Assembly (NCBI GenBank): GCA_022448525.1
Contig: JAKVCX010000004.1
Coordinates: forward strand, 749,403 to 813,402
DNA length: 64,000 bases
Direction: 5' to 3'
From: Tenacibaculum sp.
GTDB lineage: Bacteria > Bacteroidota > Bacteroidia > Flavobacteriales > Flavobacteriaceae
The position numbers were made by a program, and so were the translations under genes. Positions 40,339 to 49,461 of this stretch are shown piece by piece. Within the stretch, counting starts at the first letter, position 1, and each line of letters opens with the position of its first letter. The notes under the pieces are model-generated. The model had not been told where the DNA came from. It saw only the letters and a list, made by a program, of their open reading frames with translations, and made no database searches.

Positions 40339-40505
40339 AATATTGATTGATTTCTTTTGCTGTGCAAAAATAGTAAATTTAATTCATTTATTTATTATGA
40401 AATCAATTATGAAACGATGTTTTTTTTATGAAAACCATAAAAAACACTATTTTCAACAAGGTTTTTTTATGTATTGTTCAAGAAAAACTCATTTTTTAAA
40501 CAGTT

Positions 40506-40539
40506 AAAAGACAATGATTTGCGCTTACCATTGTCTTTT
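40506..40539 (-). terminator. Likely terminator of the hydrolase operon
   Basis: AAAAGACAATG / CATTGTCTTTT stem with a 12-base loop, downstream (minus strand) of the stop at 40587. The T run is short, so it is moderate evidence. Confidence 0.55.
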
Positions 40540-40586
40540 ACCTATTTCATTTTAAGAATATTATCCTAGCTATCTAAAATATGAGT

Positions 40587-41591
40587 TTAATTTAAGCGTA
40601 CCCAACTCATAAACTCTGTAAAAACCTCATTCCATCGTCTAATTACTTTTCCTTCTTTAGATTTTTCGTTAAAGCTATGATCTAATCTAGGATAAACTTT
40701 AAAAGTTAAATTCTTTTTACCCTTTCTAATGAATTCAACAGGAATTAAATAGGTTGATTCAACTGGAACGGAATTATCTTTGGCTCCCATCGCAACATAC
40801 AGTGGAATATCTATCTGAAGTAAATTTTCAATTGGTGGTTCTGAAAAATTCGCCCATCTTTTATATGGATGTCCATACCAGCTTTTATCAGTTTCATTTG
40901 GGTTATCCATAATATCTGAATATTTTTCAAATAAAGAATTAATCTCTTCAATTCCTTCTTCTTCGGTAAGTTTTCCTTGAAGAACTTCTTTTCTTATAAA
41001 CAAAGGAAAATCATACAACTGAGAATTTCCACTTCCCGACCAAAAACCAATATGTGTAATTTTTTTATTCATGGCGCCTAGTTTTGCTACTACATCACTT
41101 CCTTCTGAATGTCCTATAACAACTATCTTTTTCAGTTTCGTTCCATGCTTATTGCTTATGTGATTTATGACCTTATCATACTGATTGGCTCTATAGCTTA
41201 GTGATAAGTTTTGATAATACTCTTTTGGCGGCTCAAATTCAACTTTTTTATCATTGCAGAAATCGATTCCTTTTTTCGATACAATTACAAAAGCATAGTT
41301 CTCAGGAATACTAGATAAATCAAATGGTACGGTACTTCCTCTGTACTTTTTGCCATCTTTTTCGAAAAATTCGTAAAACGGTTTTGAATTTGACCCATGA
41401 ATAAAAACCAACAAGTTCTCTTTACTCTTTATTCCACCCAGAGCATAAATATGATAATTGATTGTATCCTTTTTCTCTATTACCTTGTAATGTTCATACA
41501 TTCTATATTTATCACATTGTGAATTCCCAAGAAAACTACAAATCAATAAAAAGATGAATATCCAGATTTTCATATTAATATTATCTTTCAT
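40587..41591 (-). CDS. Secreted alpha/beta hydrolase
   Basis: A 334-residue protein (328 if started at the second Met, 41573) with a signal peptide ending LGNSQ. The nucleophile elbow is GHSEGS (S162), the oxyanion region FIHGSNSK, the acid is probably in GAKDNSVP and the histidine in RLDHSFNE, so the triad is complete. Esterase or peptidase activity is plausible; the substrate is unknown. It overlaps the stop of the serine-rich lipoprotein gene by 11 bases, so both are made from one message, probably under the two-component system next door. Confidence 0.8.
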   Translation of the reverse strand: MKDNINMKIWIFIFLLICSFLGNSQCDKYRMYEHYKVIEKKDTINYHIYALGGIKSKENLLVFIHGSNSKPFYEFFEKDGKKYRGSTVPFDLSSIPENYAFVIVSKKGIDFCNDKKVEFEPPKEYYQNLSLSYRANQYDKVINHISNKHGTKLKKIVVIGHSEGSDVVAKLGAMNKKITHIGFWSGSGNSQLYDFPLFIRKEVLQGKLTEEEGIEEINSLFEKYSDIMDNPNETDKSWYGHPYKRWANFSEPPIENLLQIDIPLYVAMGAKDNSVPVESTYLIPVEFIRKGKKNLTFKVYPRLDHSFNEKSKEGKVIRRWNEVFTEFMSWVRLN

Positions 41592-42165
41592 TATCTCTTT
41601 TAACCTCTTCTAAGTTTTTTATAGAGTTTTCAAGTTCTCTTTTAGCTCTTTCTAATCTTTCTTCTGCGCGTGAAACTGAATTTCCTCTTCTACTAGCAAA
41701 AGTATGTCTCTTGTGTTCAGAAATATATTCCTGTAAATCTTCTCCTAATCTTTTAATTCTGCGATTGAATTTCCCTGTAGATAATTCTTTATCTACAAAA
41801 ATTGAAAGTCTGTTTTTATTTAATGTGCATTCAAATAGAACATCTCCTCCTTGCAAAATTTCCCACTCTAATTTTCTATTTCTTTTTCTCAACTGAATTC
41901 CATCTAAAGCTTCTGTAAGTATATTTTCAATTCCTTTTCTTTTTGACGAATGAAATTTCGCTCGAAACTTATAGCTTGAATTTGCATCAGAAACACTAGT
42001 TGAACTACTAATTCGTGAAGAAGATGAAGAAGAAGATGATACTACTTCTGTGTGTGAGGAACCATTAGTATTTGGTGGAGTTGGTGGTGTTGGAATACCT
42101 GGTGTTTGTGCGCATGCAGTTAATGTAATAAATAAAAATGCGAATGTTGATTTAAATAATTTCAT
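41581..42165 (-). CDS. Serine-rich lipoprotein, likely target of the adjacent two-component system
   Basis: A 194-residue lipoprotein with lipobox LTACAQ, then a Pro/Thr linker (PGIPTPPTPPNTNG) and a striking Ser run (SSSSSSSSRISSSTSVS). The middle is a basic beta-strand region (LEWEILQGGDVLFECTL), the C-terminus a long charged helix (RAEERLERAKRELENSIKNL). No family is recognised. The Ser/Pro part looks like a flexible surface tether. Upstream lie TTAAC repeats (42237-42273) of the same kind that precede the histidine kinase gene, so the gene is a likely regulon member. Confidence 0.65.
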   Translation of the reverse strand: MKLFKSTFAFLFITLTACAQTPGIPTPPTPPNTNGSSHTEVVSSSSSSSSRISSSTSVSDANSSYKFRAKFHSSKRKGIENILTEALDGIQLRKRNRKLEWEILQGGDVLFECTLNKNRLSIFVDKELSTGKFNRRIKRLGEDLQEYISEHKRHTFASRRGNSVSRAEERLERAKRELENSIKNLEEVKRDNER

Positions 42166-42236
42166 GATATAGATTTTTTTAATTTATACCTCAAAATTAC
42201 TTGGAACATTTATTTAAATATAACTTTTACAGCTTG

Positions 42237-42273
42237 TTAACCCTGTATTAACTGTTAACGAAAGACTATTAAC
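42237..42273 (-). promoter_or_regulatory. Candidate response-regulator binding repeats before the serine-rich lipoprotein operon
   Basis: TTAAC occurs at 42237, 42248, 42255 and 42269; the first two are TTAAC-N6-TTAAC, an 11-bp direct repeat like OmpR-family sites. The same pair with the same spacing is at 44417-44432. Confidence 0.55.
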
Positions 42274-42274
42274 A

Positions 42275-42973
42275 TTAGTTATGATTAATCTTAAATTCTA
42301 ATCCTATTCCTCTTGAACTTTCAATAGAAATATTAGCATCCTTTTTAAAATATTTACGAAGTCTACTTATAAAAACATCCATACTTCGACCAGAAAAATA
42401 ATCTTCATTTCCCCAGACTTCCTTTAGTATCTCTTCTCTTTTTAGCATTTGATTTTTGTGTTCAACCAAGAACTTGATCAAATTGGCCTCCTTTTCTGTT
42501 AATTGCTGAGTTTCTTCTTTATATAAAAGTTCTAATCTCCTTTGATTAAAAGTATAAGCTCCTATTTCTATACTTTCTTCTTTGATAGTTGGCTTTACCG
42601 AATTTGTAGATCTTTTAATTATATTTTTTAACCTCAGAACTAGTTCATCAGCATCAAACGGTTTTACGATATAATCATCAGCACCAAGTTTTAATCCTTT
42701 AATTTTATCTTGTTTCAACTTCCTTGCGGTTAGAAAAACAAAAGGTACTTCCGGGTTAATGTTTATAATATCTTCCGCTAATGTAAATCCATCTTTTTTA
42801 GGCATCATAACATCTAAAACACAAATATCGAATGTTGAGCGAGAAAATAACTCTAAAGCTTCTACTCCATCTTTTACCCAAGTAACTGTATAACCCGACA
42901 TTTGCAGATATTGCTGTAATAAATTACCAAAATCCGGATCATCTTCTGCTAGTAAAATCTGATATTTTTCCAT
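42275..42973 (-). CDS. OmpR-family response regulator
   Basis: A 232-residue regulator. The receiver domain has the acidic pocket DD (11-12), phospho-acceptor D54 (CVLDVMMPKKDG), T/A at FLTARK and K at IVKPF; the C-terminal ~100 residues are an OmpR/PhoB winged helix (QLTEKEANLIKFLVEHKNQM, RSMDVFISRLRKYFKKD). It is five bases downstream of the kinase gene and clearly its partner. OmpR-type proteins bind direct repeats with ~11-bp period, which fits the TTAAC-N6-TTAAC sites found before both operons. Confidence 0.93.
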   Translation of the reverse strand: MEKYQILLAEDDPDFGNLLQQYLQMSGYTVTWVKDGVEALELFSRSTFDICVLDVMMPKKDGFTLAEDIININPEVPFVFLTARKLKQDKIKGLKLGADDYIVKPFDADELVLRLKNIIKRSTNSVKPTIKEESIEIGAYTFNQRRLELLYKEETQQLTEKEANLIKFLVEHKNQMLKREEILKEVWGNEDYFSGRSMDVFISRLRKYFKKDANISIESSRGIGLEFKINHN

Positions 42974-42978
42974 GATTA

Positions 42979-44367
42979 TTAATTCATTAAAGGTAATTCA
43001 ATTGTAAATTTAGTTCCAATTCCTTTTTCACTTTCTACTTTAATAGTTCCCTTATGAGCTATTATAACTTGATGCGTGTAATACAAGCCAAGCCCCAAGC
43101 CTTTTACATTATGAACATCTTTATTTTCTGCACGAAAAAACTTATTAAATATTAATTTTAGATTCTTTTTATCGATTCCAATTCCGTCATCTTCGATAAC
43201 TAAAATCCACTTATTATTATGAATATTTTCAGATACAAGAATTTTTGATGCTCCGTACTTCACTGCATTTGCAAGAATATTGACAATAGCTGTTGCGGCA
43301 TAAAACTCATCAATATTTAACAAGCTTGTTGTATTTGATAGTTTTCTATTTAATCTAATATTCTCTTCGTGGTTAATATCAAAATCGTTTAAAATTCCGT
43401 TTAAAAAATCAGCACTATTTGTTTGCTTTTTATTCAATTCCAAATCTTGGTAACCAATACTATTATTTAAAACTTGATCAATTAAGTTTTGTAATCTTAC
43501 ATTTTGTCTATCTATAGTTCCAATAGTATTTTCTATAACTGCTGACATTCCTTCTTCCTGTTTCAAAATTTTTGTAGCTAAAGATAAAGTTGATAAAGGC
43601 GTTTTTAATTCATGTGTAATATTATTCACAAAATCTGTTTTAATATCAGCTATTTTCTTTTGTGTTATTAAATTTTTGATGGAATAATAAAACAATCCAA
43701 TGACAAATAAGAAAATACAAAATGAGAAAATTAGTAGACTTCTCATTTCCATTAAAATAATTTTCTCCCAATCATCAATATTTATATAGTTTGAAGTTTC
43801 GAAAACTATATGATAATTTACTTTTTCAGATTTCCCATTATTCACCTCCTCAAATGTTCTGTTAGTTTCCCATGTTGAAGTTCCTAGATGTAAATCGGAA
43901 TTACTCTGAAAATCGTAACCAATTAATTTCAATCCTTTCTCTTTCTTTTTCCTTTTGAATATCGTATCGGTTTTTAGGCTATCTAAAATCACTAAATTTT
44001 TAAGCTGACGATGATATTTTAAGTTGTACCCTAATTTTTCAAAATTGACTTCTTTCTCATATTCTTTAATAAATTTTGGATTTAAGGAATCTGATATTTT
44101 TTTTAAACGTATTAACAATTGTTCTCTTGTTACTTTTCCTAAATTATATGTATCAAGATCCTTAACAAATGTATCTGAGATTGCATCAAAAATAGAATCT
44201 ATAGGAGAACCATAACTACCAATTTTACTTACCTGACTACTCGCCTTGTCCGTAAAAGCCTCCTTTCTTAAAGAATAAGTGTTTTTTATTAGTCTGGCTT
44301 GAATATATGATAATGCCAATAATCCGATGACGGATGCTATAATAAGAAGAATAATTTTTTTCGACAT
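42979..44367 (-). CDS. Sensor histidine kinase
   Basis: A 462-residue membrane kinase. Membrane segments at residues ~4-22 and ~210-228 frame a periplasmic sensor of ~185 residues with no named fold. The HisKA box is NNITHELKTPLSTLSLATK, then N box NILANAVKYGAS, G1 DDGIGIDKK, and G2 GLGLGLYYTHQV. The kinase is first in its operon, and a TTAAC-N6-TTAAC site lies 50-65 bases upstream, so autoregulation is likely. The signal sensed is unknown; the lipoprotein target points to the envelope. Confidence 0.93.
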   Translation of the reverse strand: MSKKIILLIIASVIGLLALSYIQARLIKNTYSLRKEAFTDKASSQVSKIGSYGSPIDSIFDAISDTFVKDLDTYNLGKVTREQLLIRLKKISDSLNPKFIKEYEKEVNFEKLGYNLKYHRQLKNLVILDSLKTDTIFKRKKKEKGLKLIGYDFQSNSDLHLGTSTWETNRTFEEVNNGKSEKVNYHIVFETSNYINIDDWEKIILMEMRSLLIFSFCIFLFVIGLFYYSIKNLITQKKIADIKTDFVNNITHELKTPLSTLSLATKILKQEEGMSAVIENTIGTIDRQNVRLQNLIDQVLNNSIGYQDLELNKKQTNSADFLNGILNDFDINHEENIRLNRKLSNTTSLLNIDEFYAATAIVNILANAVKYGASKILVSENIHNNKWILVIEDDGIGIDKKNLKLIFNKFFRAENKDVHNVKGLGLGLYYTHQVIIAHKGTIKVESEKGIGTKFTIELPLMN

Positions 44368-44416
44368 CTTTCAAAAATAATTGGAGTTTTCCAATTTACA
44401 GAAATCATTGTTTCCA

Positions 44417-44432
44417 TTAACCTAGCATTAAC
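44417..44432 (-). promoter_or_regulatory. Candidate response-regulator binding repeat before the kinase operon
   Basis: TTAACctagcaTTAAC, a direct repeat with an 11-bp step, identical in its boxes and spacing to the pair at 42237-42252. Confidence 0.55.
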
Positions 44433-44518
44433 ATAAAATTTGTAGAATTCTTTATTCAATCATATACTTATTTAGTCAATATTGATTTTAATATATTTGA
44501 CTAAACGAAGAACAGAAC

Positions 44519-45055
44519 TTGGAAGATAAAAATACTACTCAAAAATTTTTCTTATTGTTTACTGGATTATCTGGCGCAGGTAAATCTACAGTAGCAAATG
44601 CATTAAAAGTAAAACTTGAAGCAAATAATATAGCAACATATCTCTTAGATGGAGATGTATTAAGAAAAGGAATTAACAAAGACTTGTCATTTTCTCCAGA
44701 AGATAGAAAAGAAAATCTAAGAAGAATGGCTGAAATAGCCTCATTATTTTTAGATACTGGTCATATTGTGCTATCGGCCTTTATAGCTCCATATAAAGAA
44801 AGTAGAAGCATGATTCAAGAAATTATTGGAAAAGAAAATTATTTTGAAATCTTTATGAATACCAGTATAGAAACCTGTATCAAAAGAGATGTAAAAGGAT
44901 TATACGAAAAAGCTCGAAAAGGAGAGATTTTAAATATGACAGGAATTAATGCTCCTTATGAAACTCCTGAGCATCCATTTTTAGAAGTAAAAGAAAATAG
45001 TTCCTTGGAAGAAACAGTAAATCTGATTTTTAACTCTATTAAAAACAAACTATAA
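44519..45055 (+). CDS. cysC: Adenylyl-sulfate kinase
   Basis: A 178-residue P-loop kinase with Walker A GLSGAGKST (residues 16-24) and the APS-kinase blocks LLDGDVLRKGINKDLSFS, EDRKENLRRMAEIA and FIAPYKESR. It phosphorylates adenylyl sulfate to PAPS. The only usable start is TTG at 44519: the frame closes at a TGA just upstream and contains no ATG before the Walker motif. No cysD, cysN or cysH is near, so the kinase may serve sulfation rather than sulfur assimilation, which is inference. The helicase gene starts 29 bases downstream. Confidence 0.92.
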   Translation: MEDKNTTQKFFLLFTGLSGAGKSTVANALKVKLEANNIATYLLDGDVLRKGINKDLSFSPEDRKENLRRMAEIASLFLDTGHIVLSAFIAPYKESRSMIQEIIGKENYFEIFMNTSIETCIKRDVKGLYEKARKGEILNMTGINAPYETPEHPFLEVKENSSLEETVNLIFNSIKNKL

Positions 45056-45084
45056 AGCTCCGTTTTTAAAGATACTCAACTGCT

Positions 45085-47712
45085 ATGTTATTTGAAGAAT
45101 TAAATTTTACGCTAAAATGGAGACCTTATCAAGCAAAAGTATTAGAAAATTTCGATGACCATATTGAAGATAATCATTTTCATATTGTCGCTCCGCCTGG
45201 CTCAGGAAAGACTATATTAGGAATTGAAATTATAAAAAGACTCCATAAAAAGACACTAGTTCTAGCACCAACTTTAACCATTCGAAATCAATGGGAAAAT
45301 CGTTTACAGACATTTTTTGCGAACAATCATAAATTCAATAATTTATCTTTTAATTTAAAAGAGCCTTCTGATATTACCTTCTCAACTTACCAAGCTTTAC
45401 ATACGTTTTATAAAACATTTGAAACTGAAGAAGACTACTATGCTTTTTTTAAAAAACATGAAATAGAAGTATTGTTATTAGATGAAGCACATCATTTAAA
45501 AAATGCTTGGTGGAAATGTTTATTTAACTTAAAAGAACAACATTTACAAACTGTTGTAGCCTTAACAGCTACTCCACCTTATGACAGTGATAAATCGGAA
45601 ATTTTAAAGTACTTTAAACTATGTGGTGAAATTGACGATGAAATTGTAATTCCAGATTTGGTAAAAGAAAAGAACCTTGCTCCTCACCAAGATTTAATTT
45701 ATCTTTCAAAACCTGAATCAGAGGAATCGATTTATCTCACAAACTTTAAAGAAAAAATAAAGGAATTCGTTTACTCTTTATTCCATGAAAAGGACTTTAT
45801 TAATCTTATAGAAAGTCATCGTTTTTTTACTCACACACAAAGACATCTTGAGGAAATTTATAAAAATCCAGACTTTTTCTCGTCCATCTTAATTTTTTTA
45901 AATGCATTACAACATGAAATTTCGAATGATAAATTAGAGCTTTTAGGATTTGATGAAAATGATGAAACAAAATTCCCAGAAGCTTCTTATGAGTGGATTC
46001 AAACATTATTACAAGGAGTTTTAGTAACTGATAGAGAAAATTTAGAAAAAAGAGAATCATATTTAGATTCTCTTGAAAAAGAATTGAGAAAACTTTCAGC
46101 ATTTAGCCGAAATAAAGTTCACTTAAATGGAAATGAACATATATATAAATCCTTAAGTAATAGTCCGAGTAAATTAAAAAGTATTAAAGACATTGTTCGA
46201 CAAGAGCAAAAGAATTTACAAGAACAACTAAGATGTGTAATTTTAACTGATTATATACGTAAGGAATATTTAAATACTCTAGAAGATAAAATTGATGTTA
46301 TTGATAAAATAGGAGTAATCCCTATTTTTCTTCAATTAAAAAATCAAGTTTTTTTCCCGAAAGCATTAGCCGTTTTGTCGGGATCTATTGTTATTATCCA
46401 TCAAGCTTTAATTTCAAAAATTGAAGAAATAGATTCACTTGACAACTACAAATTTTCTTATTTAGAAACAGATAAGAACTATGTATTTGTTAAAGGTACC
46501 TCCTCTTCTTCAAAAAACATTGTGGAAGTTATCACAAAACTATTCGAGTTAGGTCATATAAAAGTCCTTATAGGAACAAAATCACTTTTAGGTGAAGGTT
46601 GGGATGCTCCATCGATTAATAGTTTGATTTTAGCTTCTTTTGTAGGTTCATTTGTAACCTCTAATCAAATGCGTGGACGAGCTATTCGTATCAATCCTAA
46701 AACCCCGAATAAGGTTGGTTTAATTTGGCACTTAGCTTGCGTTGATCCAACTGATGAAACTGGTGGAAAAGATCTTGAATTATTATCGCGAAGATTTAAT
46801 TCTTTTTTAGGGATTTCTAATGATTCAGATGTTGTAATTCAGAATGGATTATCGAGATTAAATCTACCAGAAAAAATTTTCATTAATGATGTAGAAAGTC
46901 TAAATCTAAAAACAACTCTTCAATCTGAAAGAAGAGATAACATTGCGACTAAGTGGTCCAAATCGATATTTAATGGAAAAAAGATTTATGATGAAATATC
47001 TTTAGTTAGTCCGAAAAAGAAAGCTATAAAATCAACAAACCTAGATTATTTAAATGCTTTACTATACAGTTTTGGAGAGACTTCGCTGGTAACTGGTATG
47101 TTAATAATATACTTTTCTCTTCTTTTTATTATTGAAGATCCACAAATTATTAAAATTTTATACTTTTCTATTACCTGCTTATTCGTTTGGTTCTTCTATA
47201 GTTTTTATATTAACACAAAAAGTTATTTAAAGTATGGCTTGTATGACACTAGAATTCACAAAATAGCTCAAGCAGTCGTAGACACTTTAATAGATTTAGA
47301 AATAATAACAACTCCAAGAAGAAAACTTAGATTAAAAACTCGTTTAAAAGGAAAGGGTGAAGTTGGAATAACTATCTACGGTGCAAGCAGATTTGAAAGT
47401 AAAACTTTTGTAAATATTCTTGATGAAATATTACAGCCAATTGATAATCCTAAATACCTATTACGACAATATAAAAAGTCTTGGATTTCCAATAAATTCA
47501 AAAAACATAAATACAGTGCTGTTCCTGAACTTTTTGCTACCAACAAAAAACAAGCAAATATTTACTTAGATAATTGGAATAAGCGAGTGGGAATGGCAAA
47601 TATTGTTTACACTAGAACATTAGATGGCAGAAAACAACTGCTAAAAGCTCGACTTCAGAAAATTAGAAACCGAGATAAAACAATTATTAAAAAGAATGTT
47701 ATTTGGAGATAA
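45085..47712 (+). CDS. Membrane-associated SF2 helicase-like protein
   Basis: An 875-residue DEAD/DEAH-type protein. Walker A is APPGSGKT (~36-43), motif II DEAH (133-136), motif III LTATP (~159-163), and the C-terminal RecA lobe has GTKSLLGEGWDAPSINSL and motif VI QMRGRAIR (~527-534). All core motifs are intact, so ATPase activity is likely. An insert of ~220 residues separates the lobes. After the motor come two hydrophobic segments (~667-684 and ~691-708) and a basic C-terminal domain of ~165 residues (RRKLRLKTRLKGKGEVGITI). Membrane anchoring of such a helicase is unusual. It may form a unit with cysC, 29 bases upstream. A defence or DNA/RNA-repair role is a guess. Confidence 0.78.
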   Translation: MLFEELNFTLKWRPYQAKVLENFDDHIEDNHFHIVAPPGSGKTILGIEIIKRLHKKTLVLAPTLTIRNQWENRLQTFFANNHKFNNLSFNLKEPSDITFSTYQALHTFYKTFETEEDYYAFFKKHEIEVLLLDEAHHLKNAWWKCLFNLKEQHLQTVVALTATPPYDSDKSEILKYFKLCGEIDDEIVIPDLVKEKNLAPHQDLIYLSKPESEESIYLTNFKEKIKEFVYSLFHEKDFINLIESHRFFTHTQRHLEEIYKNPDFFSSILIFLNALQHEISNDKLELLGFDENDETKFPEASYEWIQTLLQGVLVTDRENLEKRESYLDSLEKELRKLSAFSRNKVHLNGNEHIYKSLSNSPSKLKSIKDIVRQEQKNLQEQLRCVILTDYIRKEYLNTLEDKIDVIDKIGVIPIFLQLKNQVFFPKALAVLSGSIVIIHQALISKIEEIDSLDNYKFSYLETDKNYVFVKGTSSSSKNIVEVITKLFELGHIKVLIGTKSLLGEGWDAPSINSLILASFVGSFVTSNQMRGRAIRINPKTPNKVGLIWHLACVDPTDETGGKDLELLSRRFNSFLGISNDSDVVIQNGLSRLNLPEKIFINDVESLNLKTTLQSERRDNIATKWSKSIFNGKKIYDEISLVSPKKKAIKSTNLDYLNALLYSFGETSLVTGMLIIYFSLLFIIEDPQIIKILYFSITCLFVWFFYSFYINTKSYLKYGLYDTRIHKIAQAVVDTLIDLEIITTPRRKLRLKTRLKGKGEVGITIYGASRFESKTFVNILDEILQPIDNPKYLLRQYKKSWISNKFKKHKYSAVPELFATNKKQANIYLDNWNKRVGMANIVYTRTLDGRKQLLKARLQKIRNRDKTIIKKNVIWR

Positions 47713-47720
47713 CTAAATAC

Positions 47721-48623
47721 TTAAACCCATTTTTTAGGATTAGCTAATACTTCTATTAACTTAAACTCTTCTGTTCCTTTTTCAGGAACGTGGTTATACT
47801 TCCATTGAACAGTTGGAGGCAAACTCATTAAAATACTCTCAATTCTTCCATTTGTTTTCAAACCGAACAAAGTTCCTCTATCATGAACTAAGTTAAACTC
47901 AACATAGCGACCTCTTCTTACTTCTTGCCAATCTTTATGTTCTTTAGCAAAACGAGTTTCTTTTCTTTTTTCTACAATAGGAACATAACTGTTTAAAAAA
48001 CTATTTCCAACTTCCGTTACGAAATTGTAACGATCTTGCATTGAAAATTCTTCAGTCTCTTTTAAATAATCAAAGAATAAACCACCTACTCCTCTAGCCT
48101 CATTTCTATGAGCATTCCAGAAATAATTATCACAAGTCTCTTTAAATTTTGGATAAAAATCTTCATGATGCTTATCACATGCATCTTTACACACGGTATG
48201 AAAATGTACTGCATCTTCATCGAAAAGATAATAAGGAGTCAAATCTTGACCTCCACCAAACCATTGCGTAACGATTTCTCCTTTTTCATTATACATTTCA
48301 AAATAACGCCAATTAGCATGAACTGTAGGCACAAACGGATTTACTGGATGTAATACTAAACTTAAACCGCAAGCAAAAAAGTTACCAGTTTCAACTTTAA
48401 ACTGTTTTCTAAGAACTTCTGGTAATTCACCATGAACAGCAGAAATATTTACACCTCCTTTTTCAAATACACCTCCATTTTCAATAACACGAGTTCTTCC
48501 TCCTCCACCTTCTGGTCTTTCCCATAAGTCTTCTTGAAAAGTAGCTTTTCCGTCTATCTTCTCTAAGTTATTAGTTATTGTGTCTTGTAACTGTTGGATA
48601 TATTCGTAAAATTGGTCTTTCAT
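47721..48623 (-). CDS. hemF: Oxygen-dependent coproporphyrinogen III oxidase
   Basis: A 300-residue HemF, converting coproporphyrinogen III to protoporphyrinogen IX with O2. Typical blocks are EDLWERPEGGGGRTRVIENG, VHANWRYFEMY, WFGGGQDLTPYYLF, the segment with HRNEARGVGGLFFDYL and the C-terminal GRIESILMSLPPTVQW. I start at the ATG 48623 (MKDQFYEYIQ); a TTG at 48644 gives seven extra residues. It lies behind the EI24 gene (42 bases) and beyond the terminator at 49410, so it may be separately controlled from the main hem operon. Confidence 0.95.
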   Translation of the reverse strand: MKDQFYEYIQQLQDTITNNLEKIDGKATFQEDLWERPEGGGGRTRVIENGGVFEKGGVNISAVHGELPEVLRKQFKVETGNFFACGLSLVLHPVNPFVPTVHANWRYFEMYNEKGEIVTQWFGGGQDLTPYYLFDEDAVHFHTVCKDACDKHHEDFYPKFKETCDNYFWNAHRNEARGVGGLFFDYLKETEEFSMQDRYNFVTEVGNSFLNSYVPIVEKRKETRFAKEHKDWQEVRRGRYVEFNLVHDRGTLFGLKTNGRIESILMSLPPTVQWKYNHVPEKGTEEFKLIEVLANPKKWV

Positions 48624-48665
48624 TCTGTTTCTATTGTTCCGCAAAAATAAATATAATGGTGCTTT

Positions 48666-49394
48666 CTAGTGTATTTTTTTCATTGTTTCTGTAGTTGCCG
48701 CTGTAACTGAAAAAGGCAGAACTAAAACTACACCTATAACTGGTATCAATAAAAAAAGAATAAAAACTAAACCATTTCCTATAGCCGTTCCACGGTGTCT
48801 TTTTACAAAAGTTACACTTTCTTTATAACTATAATGCCTTTCCAAGGTATAATCCATATTACCAAAACCAGCATAATAAGCCTGAACAAATATTAGCAAA
48901 ACAGAAGAGAAAATCCCGATTAAAGGGATTAATCCTAAAATTAAAATTAGTAGAGTTAATAATAATTCCCTAACTATATTTCTTGTACTTATTCGAATTC
49001 CTCTTGCCAAAGATTCCGAAAAAGAAGTTTTTCTATGCATATGTTTGTTTCCATAAAAATGCTCTTCAATCTTTTGGGAAACTGGTCCCATAAAAGGAGA
49101 TGACAAAGCCAGTACAATATGCTTGTATAAGATAAAACCAATTGCAATAATTGCAACACCACTTAAAAAGTTTCCTATAGCGGTAAATGTTTCTTTTCCA
49201 AATTCCCAAGGCCATAATTTCGAAATGTAATATCCTAAATCATCTGCCAAAAAATAAGTCATTGATCCTATAATCAAGGCTGTAATCGCACTAATTATTA
49301 CTGGAACAAGAAAATACTTCCATAACTTTAATTTGTTAATAATTTCAAATGAATCGAAATATGCTTTTACTGCATTTATGGTTGATGGTATCAT
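48666..49394 (-). CDS. EI24/CysZ-like membrane protein
   Basis: A 242-residue membrane protein with about five hydrophobic helices, of the EI24 (CysZ-like) family: WKYFLVPVIISAITALIIGS at the N-terminus, FMGPVSQKIEEHFYG, and YAGFGNMDYTLERHYSYKES, a conserved block. In enterobacteria CysZ carries sulfate; in this phylum the function is not known, and sulfate transport is not implied by the heme genes here. It lies directly upstream of hemF and just downstream of a terminator. Confidence 0.8.
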   Translation of the reverse strand: MIPSTINAVKAYFDSFEIINKLKLWKYFLVPVIISAITALIIGSMTYFLADDLGYYISKLWPWEFGKETFTAIGNFLSGVAIIAIGFILYKHIVLALSSPFMGPVSQKIEEHFYGNKHMHRKTSFSESLARGIRISTRNIVRELLLTLLILILGLIPLIGIFSSVLLIFVQAYYAGFGNMDYTLERHYSYKESVTFVKRHRGTAIGNGLVFILFLLIPVIGVVLVLPFSVTAATTETMKKIH

Positions 49395-49409
49395 AGCTCA
49401 GAAAATAAA

Positions 49410-49439
49410 AAACCTCTTTCAAAAATAAGAAAGAGGTTT
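49410..49439 (-). terminator. Terminator of the main hem operon
   Basis: On the minus strand AAACCTCTTTC-ttattttt-GAAAGAGGTTT followed by a T-rich run. It separates the hemA-redoxin operon from EI24-hemF. Confidence 0.85.
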
Positions 49440-49461
49440 AAATATATTGTGAAAATTTATA

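Noticed and set aside
40061..40507. 148-codon plus-strand frame opposite the E2 gene
   Set aside because: It is antisense to the lipoyl domain and linker of a certain E2 gene; its Ser/Thr-rich product mirrors the Glu/Ala/Val linker codons.
44519..47712. A known phage-defence system at cysC-helicase
   Set aside because: No nuclease, methyltransferase, TIR, reverse transcriptase or other named defence component is adjacent, so only the unusual helicase is reported, not a named system.
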